Translations under genes and position numbers: made by a program
Part shown: one piece after another, positions 57,018 through 64,000 of the stretch
Layout: each line of letters opens with the position of its first letter
Numbering within the stretch: the first letter of the stretch is position 1
Origin: Marasmius tenuissimus
Lineage: Eukaryota; Basidiomycota; Agaricomycetes; Agaricales; Marasmiaceae
Assembly: GCA_029532415.1 (NCBI GenBank)
Contig: JAQOTA010000046.1
Coordinates: 1,426,001 to 1,490,000, forward strand
Reading direction: 5' to 3'
DNA length: 64,000 nucleotides
Notes under the pieces: generated by a model
Told to the model about the DNA's origin: nothing
Database searches by the model: none
Seen by the model: only the letters and a program-made list of their open reading frames with translations

Positions 57018-57470
57018 CTCAGGAGGTAAAATGGACCGCTCTGATTCGGGCCATCATGTCTAAACCTCGTGTCCATTTCCGGATTCATGCTGCTTGAAGG
57101 TTGTTTTTGTCTGAGAGTATGTAGATTTCGAGAGTCCTAGCAGACTCCATCGCGTTCAGTACTAGTCATAGTATATACTGAAGCTGTATACGTAGTTCAT
57201 ATGAATCGAGACCTGGTCTATCCGTATTAATTACGACACTTACGACAACAATTGGCATGACGAGCGCCAGGCTCGACCCGTCTCCGGACAGCTGCAAAAG
57301 GCTGCAAACTAAGAAGTTGTCGTTGCTCGTGCCGTAAACCCTATTCGAAAAGGCAAGCGAGCCTTGGTGTCAAAGCGGTGTCAAGTTGCCTCTCACTAAA
57401 CAAGGACGAGTTCAATCGTTTCCAACTTGTCTTATGAACGACTGGATCTACATATACCATAGGTAATATA
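57018..57470. other. Convergent intergenic region
   Basis: Lies between the 3' ends of the seven-helix protein gene and the second UstYa-like gene. No gene recognised. Confidence 0.5.
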
Positions 57471-58155
57471 CTACTTAGAAATACCATCAAACCATCTCTG
57501 ATTCTTATCCAGCGCCCTGTACGCATCTGTCCAATCTCGGCAAATATGTGTATGCGCCACCAAATCAGCATCTTTGTGGTCGGCGCCAATCACTGGGTCG
57601 ATGTGAAGGTCGGAGTTGCATAGCAAAATTTGGCGTAGATAATTCAAGCAGTGATGGGTTAGAGCAAATTTGTGGGCCACTGGCGGGTTAGCGCCACCGC
57701 CTGCCGAAGAGGAGACTTTGGCATAATGGGCACGGAGAACATCCAAGCAACGGAGTTGATGGAACATCGACGGGCTAAATTCCCTGATATCTGAGGGATT
57801 GTTTCCGACTTGGAGATGAATGATACCGTTTCCTGGGGATAAGGCTGCCCATTCACGTTCAGTGGCAGAGGAGTTATCGACTTGGTAGTGAAGCGAGTCC
57901 TCGAAGTGCATGTAAGCCAGGTTGTTGCTTACAACTGGCCATACACAAGATGCATCTCCGGTAGGAGAGTCCGTACAGGAAGATGGAACTGGGGGGTCTG
58001 GATTAGACTATTGAGGGGTTCGTGGTTGATGACTACTCACTGCTCCGATGAGCTGCATCAGTATCGGAAACCGCTCGATTCAGCTCAAGCACACCGACGA
58101 GGGAAAGGTTTACGATGCTGAGAACGACGAGTGCGGTCTCGAGTCCGGTGATCAT
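57471..58155 (-). CDS. UstYa-like (DUF3328) protein 2
   Basis: Two exons (58041-58155, 57471-57997) give 213 residues. N-terminal anchor (ALVVLSIVNLSLVGVLEL), then a lumenal domain with FHQLRCLDVLRAHY and HHCLNYLRQILLCNSDLHID, then THICRDWTDA. The first motif of the family is HxxHC; here it reads HQLRC, so one His is replaced by Arg, which may alter metal or substrate binding. The second motif is complete. Same orientation as UstYa-like protein 1, with the seven-helix gene between. The acceptor used (after TCTAATCCAG) avoids an in-frame TAA that the more upstream AG would give. Confidence 0.75.
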
Positions 58156-58347
58156 TCTGTATGTGGTTGGTACTGAGAACGAGTGCAAATTTCAGCGGTC
58201 ATTTATGCACGAAACAAAGACACCATTAGCCAGTCATAGCATAATACAGGGAGTCCGGAATATCATATATCAGAACGTTGTGAACTTGTTTGGATGGGAT
58301 GGTCAAATTGTGGTTTAAACCGATTGTGACTGCTCGATATAGAACAC

Positions 58348-59339
58348 TTACGATTCATTAATATAATAAAGGAAACAAAAATTAAGGGAGGACTCACTAC
58401 TGCCATGGTTTCTCGGGAACGTCAAGTCAATGTTACAAGGACTAGACTCCGGCAAAACAGAACAGGCGATCTCGAAATCATAGAATGTAGCCGCTGTGCA
58501 TTTGAACATAACGGACTTGACTTTCGAGTCATAGGTCAGCTTGAGAGATGCAACTGGGCTCGACCCAAGCCGTCTGGGGCGGGTGTGTGAGGGAGCATTG
58601 GGTTCAACACCCCAGATATCTACACGCGCCGTCCGGGTGCTATCGCTCGGTTGTAGCGAGGCGTATTTGAAAAAGCGACCTTCCGTATCATTCGACGAAG
58701 GGATGTCGAAAACTAGGCGGCAGGTTTCCATACCCCAGTCCATCGTACGGAAATGAGCGACCGTGTAAACCTGAGAACAAGCCCCGCTGTTAACAAGCTC
58801 TAGAGGGCTAGGTGAGGTCGACACGAACCTCTTCATTTGTTAGTACGCGTTTTTGACCGGTGGGGATATACCCTTCCGGAATGACAATGTATGGAGGCTC
58901 GGACGAGACGGACTTCCCGGACACTTGGGACCTCAAGCTGACGTGCCTGGGTCTATTGACGAACGTACCGAAGGAAGGAATATCGGTAGAGTTGTTGTAT
59001 AGCCTGTCGAAACCAATATACGTACTGCGAAACGGCAGGTTCGCGGTATTCTGGGACGTCAACACGGTCGAGCTTCCAGAAGTGACAGAGTAGACCGAAT
59101 AGATGACGAAGCAGAAATTGAAGAACGTGAAGAAGGCGATTGCTGAAAGCCAGCGGAAGGTTGCAGGCGTTGTTTTGTCTGACAATGGTATTTGTGAGCT
59201 AAATATCCCACATTCACGATAGAATGTTACCTTTCGTATTCCCAGCGTCGCGGGCGATAAATTCCGTGGATTCTGTAGCCTCCCCGCCTGGAGATAGAGG
59301 TAGAGACTCGTAATCCTTGCGAGTTCTGAGACTCAACAT
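58348..59339 (-). CDS. Single-pass membrane protein with lumenal beta-rich domain (unknown family)
   Basis: Three exons (59231-59339, 58829-59178, 58348-58770) give 293 residues. A short acidic cytoplasmic N terminus (MLSLRTRKDYESLPLSP) is followed by a membrane helix (AIAFFTFFNFCFVIYSVYSV) and a lumenal part with LPFRSTYIGFDRLY, VAHFRTMDWGMETC, VDIWGV, and CTAATFYDFEIAC near the end, rich in aromatic residues and Cys. I know many Agaricomycete proteins with this order (IGFDRLY ... FRxMDWGME.C) but no function. The intron at 58771-58828 uses a GTTCGT donor. The C-terminal end may change if the GTGAGT at about 58398 is used as a donor. Confidence 0.7.
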
Positions 59340-59708
59340 TGTGAAGGAGGAGATAACGCCTGTCGTAGTTATGAGCACTGAACTTGAAACTCCTGAAGGT
59401 GCGGGCTCTATCTTATGTTAATGGCTGCCCCACATGGAAGAGTTTGGCCAAATACGGCTAAATCATAGAAATGGAAGTTTATGCGATGAGAATGATGGAA
59501 AGAATGCCGAATCGGTACTCTGTTACTGATCAATCAGATGGTCACTCCCATGGCTTAAAAGCGGTGGTTTAGGATGACAGGGCGTTTGCTCACCATCCTC
59601 TGCTTGTGCCCGAAATGGCTAGCCCCAATATTTCCGTACAATGGCTGAAAAGCATGACAGGTAACTATTCGGAGCAAATCAATGTTGACTACCCCGCTGA
59701 TATATATG
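59340..59708. other. Intergenic
   Basis: Upstream region of the minus-strand gene ending at 58348; no gene recognised. Confidence 0.5.
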
Positions 59709-60660
59709 CCCTATAGATAGAGAAATAGACGAAGTCGTGAGGTTCCATACCAAGGCATACGAGGGGGGTAAGTCGATAGTTCGTACTGATACCGGTCAGG
59801 CAGTATCGATCGATTGCCAGATCCTTCCCTAAGGATGCTTGTGGGAGGTGATTGGAGTCTTTCCGGGGAGTTAGGTCGAGCGATGGTGCTTGCAACACTT
59901 CTCGAAGGCGAGGTATACATTGCAAGAGAATCCCAGCAGAGAGATAGGATAGTTGCACTAGGACTTTGGTATAGACCAGGAACCGCGCTGTTCGGGACGT
60001 AGGTTTTTCCTTCAAATGGTCGGAACTTCCGTATCCCTCACTGCTCATACGCAGCGAAGAGCAAAGAGCGAAGAGCGGGTTCAACGATTTCTTCGGGAAG
60101 CTGACGCCCGAGTTTCAGCAGTGGTACAAGAGCACCGTGAGCGACCCACTGATCTCCTAATAGACCTTCTGATCGCTGTATCAGTACCCAGATACGTGCG
60201 AGTTGGAGCTGGAGAAATTGTTTCCTGGAACAGTAAGCACGGAGTCATGCATTTGAGCGTTATGTGAGGCGACTCGTATTGAGCTGCCAGTAGGAGAGTT
60301 CGAAGAAATGGTGGTGCAGCAATCTGGTAGTTGATCCAGAGTTTCATGGCCGAGGTTACGGGAAAGCCATTGTCGAAGCGGTCGAACAGAAGGTGGGTGT
60401 ACCTCTTAGCCTTTTTAGAGAGGCGACTCTAACTCTACAGCCCGTAATAGGCAAAGGAGAAGGGAGAGTTTATTGCACTCGCGACTGCCCTCCCCCTAAA
60501 CGTAAGGCCAATTCGCAATCAGAGAGGTATCATCAGCTTACCTTTGTGCACCAACCAGGTCAAGAAGTACCATTCAATGGCGTTCCGAGAAAGAGGAACA
60601 TTCAAGCTTGATTCGCCACTCGACGAGCCCATTATTGTCCACGTTCTAGCTCGAGATTAA
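59709..60660 (+). pseudogene. GNAT-type N-acetyltransferase, degraded
   Basis: Recognisable pieces in order: EIDEVVRFHTKAYEG (59718-59767), VGGDWSLSGELGRAM with LEGEVYIA and ALGLWYRPGTALF (59835-59999), FNDFFGKLTPEFQQWYKS (60079-60132), VDPEFHGRGYGKAIVEAV (60327-60388) and a C-terminal piece GIISLPLCTNQVKKYHSM to TAA at 60660. HGRGYGKA is the acetyl-CoA-binding Q/RxxGxG/A motif A of the GNAT fold. Defects: no ATG in frame with the first piece, TAA-TAG directly after the SDPLIS segment (about 60150), and intron phases that do not match between the first and second and between the third and fourth pieces. It is either a pseudogene or a gene with several sequence errors. Confidence 0.6.
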
Positions 60661-60905
60661 AGAAATAGCAAGGATGGGGCATGGGATAGCGACGGGGATG
60701 TGGAGAAATGAGATCAAACTAGGACTCGACGTACTTGTGGAAGCGAACAAAGAAATTAAAAGCACGTGCTATTCACTACAAAGGAAGGTTCACACGCACC
60801 TACTTGTCGAGTCTTAGCGACGTTGTCTCCGACGACCACAACGTCAGGTCCACATCTCGTTTCTAACATCTGGAAACCCATTTTCGTGGTGTAGTCGGGG
60901 CTCCT

Positions 60906-60975
60906 CTACATAGCACTACGTAGCTCGCGTAGTTTGTGTAGTGATTGCTGATACTATGTAGTACTATGTAGCACC
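60906..60975. repeat. Palindromic CTACATAG/CTATGTAG repeats, left group
   Basis: CTACATAGCACTACGTAG at 60906-60923 and ACTATGTAGTACTATGTAGC at 60953-60972. Both are variants of the same near-palindrome, with arms of 8-9 bases and a 2-base centre. Confidence 0.6.
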
Positions 60976-61795
60976 TGTCAGATTGGGCGCACCCGTTCCC
61001 CACCACCGAGTCCCATTTGGCAAACCACCCGTAGCCCATTTGGGCAAACGCTGCACATCCCCGATATCCCTGAGGCTTACCTGTGACTCTTTACCTGGAG
61101 TCGTTTCCGCCAAGGTTCAACGACGCTCGGCCAAGCTTGCCCAGATCAACATGAATCTGAACTTAGAGCCCAAACTCGCCCTTGTGCTCCGAGCCTGACT
61201 TGTGCTGAAATTGAGAGTACGCGTCTGCCGTATTTACAGGTATTTACGCGCCAGTGGCTATAAATACCTGGCTGTTGGCAACGGACTTCTTTCTTCCGTA
61301 CTATGATCATCCGAGTCCCTTCCTCCCTCCCGCTCAACCTCTTGAGATACTAAGTAGAATTTCCCTTCCAGAGATTTGAAGTACAAGGTTGAGCGCCTCT
61401 TTTTAACTTTACACTACTGATACGACTGACTTTCATCACGAGCACAGTACAGATAATGCACCTCTCGCCCTAAATACCTACATCACAGTCGACTAGAATC
61501 TTGGGGCCCTCAATATCGTACATTAGCTTGTCGTAGTCTCGTAGATACCGTCGCACGCCATCATATATCATATACCACTGAATAAATCATTTTGATGCTC
61601 GTAACATCCCCCAAACTAGACACTGAATATTAATACAGAACGTCCCTGAGTGGTAAACGGACCTATTTTGTGCTGGCACAAGGTTCTATTTTCAGGGTGG
61701 TCTCGCAGCCAAGCTTCCCTTTATCATTCAATTCACTGACCAATTGAACACTGACCTTTTTTGGTTCCATCGGGATGAGATCTCATTGCCGACTA

Positions 61796-61923
61796 ACTAT
61801 GTAGCACTACATAGTCAGGAACATCTAAGCGAGCTCACACTACAGGTGCTATGTAGCACTACGTAGGCCCCGGGGAGTGTACGAGCACTATTTGACTATT
61901 TGTGCTATGTAGTGCTACATAGT
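61796..61923. repeat. Palindromic CTATGTAG/CTACATAG repeats, right group
   Basis: Three copies about 50 bases apart: ACTATGTAGCACTACATAGT (from 61797), GCTATGTAGCACTACGTAG (from 61848) and GCTATGTAGTGCTACATAGT (from 61903). The first and third are hairpins with complete arms and a 2-base centre. Confidence 0.65.
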
Positions 61924-62931
61924 CTCGAAGGTTTTTTCAGATGAAGTTCTTATCATTTACTTATGCCCAAATACCCCTCCCCCAGAATTCGTATGTAATG
62001 TGCTTCCAGCTTTATTATCCAATGGTAGTGAGTACTCAATAAGCTCTATGTGTCAATCTTCTTAATCCAGAACTGTTTTCGCCGGTTCAGTGTTCTACAT
62101 CACAGTCAGTATCATTAGAGTGATTGACAAGATGAATTCCGATCTGAGAACTGGAGCAAGGAAGGTCTTGTCACAGTACCAGCGCTCAAGCCCAGGGCAG
62201 CGAAAGGCTTTTGCTTACAGACAAGACAGACAATTTCCCTTTCTCTGAAAGCGCTATTGTTTCCATCTCGTTTCATGATCCATATATCTTCATCGAAAGG
62301 GTTGACGAATGATGCATGATGGTCCACCCTTCTCCGTTTTCCCTTGGCGATGAACATGACTAGTGAGCCCCCCTTTCGCCTGTCATCGGGGAACTGTGCT
62401 TTCCGATGAGCTCACGATGCAGTATTCAGATTCAGTTCAGGGGGAGTTTGGACCAGCTTCAATTGCTGACAAGGTGCAAGTTGTGGCGGAATACGGGCAT
62501 TTCGGGTAGCACCCGTTAATACACTCGGTACTTCTCTGCGTTGCGTTCAACCTTCCACATCTGGATAGCCCGTATTCGGCAGAAGTTCATTGGCTGTCTT
62601 CGTTTGTTTACCGGGCGCATGATTCGAGAACTCCCGTACGGTGCTGCGAGCTGATGCCAGGCATTGAGGCCCAGGCAGATCCCCTCCTTTCACCGTCTCT
62701 CTTGCAGCGAGAAATTGGTCTGATCTGGGGCTATTATTAGTAAGTTTCATCCTACTCAATATTTCCGCTGCGGATTGCAACCTTGAACCGAACTTGCGCC
62801 TGTCTCGGACATAATGGGTCATACTTCTGCACAACTTTGTTCCATTTCGAACCCCATTAGACCGCCCTCAAGATATTTAAGCTGAGACCTGGTATCCTCT
62901 CCTTACAGTCCTTGCATTGTCTTTCCACCCC

Positions 62932-63953
62932 ATGAACTCCCGACTCCTTCGCTTCCTTCACGTCGCTCTTCTGACCACATCGGTCGTCGTTGCTGCCCCA
63001 GCTACGGCCTCGTCAGCAGCAGAGCCAACTGCCACAGTACCCTTCGCCAGTACTGACCCAAATCTTCCGCTCTGGGGTCCGGAGAGTGATCCATCTATCC
63101 CCAAACCGATGCGGGGAAGGTTGGGTGCTCCCATTCTGGGTCCAGACAACAAAGCCTTGGATTTGCAAAACGCAGACTTGTTGGCTCCGCCGACAACCGA
63201 CCACGGTACTGTGTAAGTAAATTATTGTTCCTCCGGTTTCGGTGTTTAGTATCCTGACGACAGAATCCCATACCCAGCGGAAACGCGAAGTGGCCTTTTA
63301 GCTTCAGCCACAACAAGCTTCAAACCGGAGGCTGGGCAAGACAACAGAACGGTAAGCATCCGTGACTCTTTGAAGAGAGATAGAAGAAATCTCATTAAAC
63401 TGATCGTGTATTAGTGAACGTAATGCCTATCGCAAAAAGTGAGGCCGTATTTTGGGAGACTCATGAGCTACGCAATCACTTACCTACTCTTTGCTTGGAC
63501 TATCGTCAGACATGGCCGGCGTCAATATGAGACTCGAACCTGGTGCTATTCGCGAGCTCCACTGGCACAAGACTTCGGAGGTGAGAAAAGACCTACCGTC
63601 AAATCCGCAGTCGACTCACATGGATCCCAGTGGGCGTACGTCATAAAGGGAACTACACAAGTTACGTCCGTCGACCAAGATGGAAAGAACTATGTTGCGA
63701 ATGTGGTAAGCATCCTTCTACCCTCGGGTCATGAGTCATACTCAAATTCAACGCGAATAGGGACCAGGGGATCTTTGGTTCTTCCCTGCTGGTATTCCGC
63801 ACTCTCTCCAGGCTACCAACGACACAGAAGAAGGCTCAGAGTTCTTGCTGGTAAGTTTGACGTTGTAGGTGTTTGTTGCTTCATGGCGTAACTCACAATC
63901 TCCCCGATTAGATATTCCCCGAGGGTAACTTTGACGAAGACGAGACGTTTTTG
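62932..63953 (+). CDS. Oxalate decarboxylase-like bicupin (5' part; continues past the window)
   Basis: Exons 62932-63212, 63278-63351, 63415-63438 (24 bases), 63510-63580, 63631-63705, 63761-63850 and 63912-63953 join in frame; a donor GTATGC follows and the gene runs off the right edge. Signal peptide ([15 protein letters not shown]), then [44 protein letters not shown] with TSE, then [35 protein letters not shown] and [11 protein letters not shown]. In the family, HxHxxxxE plus a later His (the IPHS His) bind Mn in the first cupin; all four ligands are visible (H, H, E, H). The enzyme converts oxalate to formate and CO2 outside the cell and is typical of wood-decay fungi. The second cupin lies beyond the window. 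Small exons like these are usual for the fungal gene. Confidence 0.85.
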
Positions 63954-64000
63954 GTATGCACACATCGTTTGATCGTGGCTGACATATGAAGCTCACTTTG

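Larger units (their letters stand above)
60661..62931. other. Gene-poor region with palindromic repeats upstream of oxalate decarboxylase
   Basis: No gene recognised in 2.3 kb. It contains five copies of a CTATGTAG/CTACATAG palindromic 20-mer (separate entries) and a TATAAATA at about 61259. Minus-strand open frames at 62115-62357 and 62547-62834 have no recognisable domain. The last 150 bases are the presumed oxalate decarboxylase promoter. Confidence 0.45.

Noticed and set aside
1..64000. CRISPR arrays, operons, rRNA genes, riboswitches.
   Set aside because: No regularly spaced direct repeats and no bacterial-type gene organisation; intron-rich fungal DNA throughout.

Overview
The window looks like a piece of a filamentous basidiomycete (mushroom-forming, Agaricomycete-type) chromosome. 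Genes are cut by many short GT-AG introns (about 45-100 bases), several with a visible CTRAY-like branch site. Exons can be as short as 12 bases, and the protein families are ones typical of these fungi: GH76-like wall proteins with a membrane anchor, UstYa-type DUF3328 proteins, short fungal multi-membrane proteins, oxalate decarboxylase and GNAT proteins. Exon coordinates below were worked out by eye from frame continuity and paralogue comparison, so individual splice sites are inferences.

Layout. 0-12 kb is gene-poor and decayed: a GH76-like pseudogene on the minus strand (2.3-4.7 kb), a P450 pseudogene (7.9-9.6 kb) and a short predicted membrane protein (11.3-11.8 kb). 12.3-33.0 kb is retrotransposon territory: two complete-length Ty1/copia elements in opposite orientation (12282-21112 minus, TSD CCACG; 23096-32990 plus, TSD ATATC). 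The second carries a nested solo LTR (30111-30867, TSD TGGAG). Between them lie a truncated multi-membrane gene and a 525-base MITE-like element with 86-base inverted repeats. 33.3-44.9 kb is a cluster of surface-protein genes: a Ser/Thr-stalk type I membrane protein (33.4-34.9), an apparently intact GH76-like gene (35.2-37.5, minus), a tRNA-Trp (39.8, minus), a GH76-like pseudogene lacking its core (40.5-41.9) and a second apparently intact GH76-like gene (42.5-44.9). 45.2-64 kb is a more ordinary gene-dense stretch: a nucleotidyltransferase-fold protein, a LAMTOR1/Ego1-like lysosomal adaptor, a four-helix membrane protein, a tandem pair of small secreted proteins, two UstYa-like proteins flanking a seven-helix membrane protein, a membrane protein with a large lumenal domain, a GNAT pseudogene, a cluster of palindromic 20-mers, and the 5' part of an oxalate decarboxylase running off the right edge.

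Two themes stand out. First, the GH76-like proteins and the unrelated type I membrane protein next to them share a cytoplasmic tail (consensus TTxEL..L.QRL..EGRW...E.PPEY) ending, in the GH76-like proteins, in a PPxY motif of the kind bound by WW domains of Rsp5/Nedd4 ubiquitin ligases. The GH76-like members seem to lack the adjacent catalytic aspartates of the enzyme family. This suggests a receptor-like or trafficking-controlled surface protein set rather than plain wall enzymes. Second, both copia elements encode a conserved domain of about 250-275 residues between Gag and protease that is not part of the textbook copia layout, a Gag with no zinc knuckle but an Asn/Lys-rich basic tract, and a primer-binding site matching the anticodon arm (not the 3' end) of initiator tRNA-Met. 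Both have nearly identical LTR pairs yet broken polyproteins.
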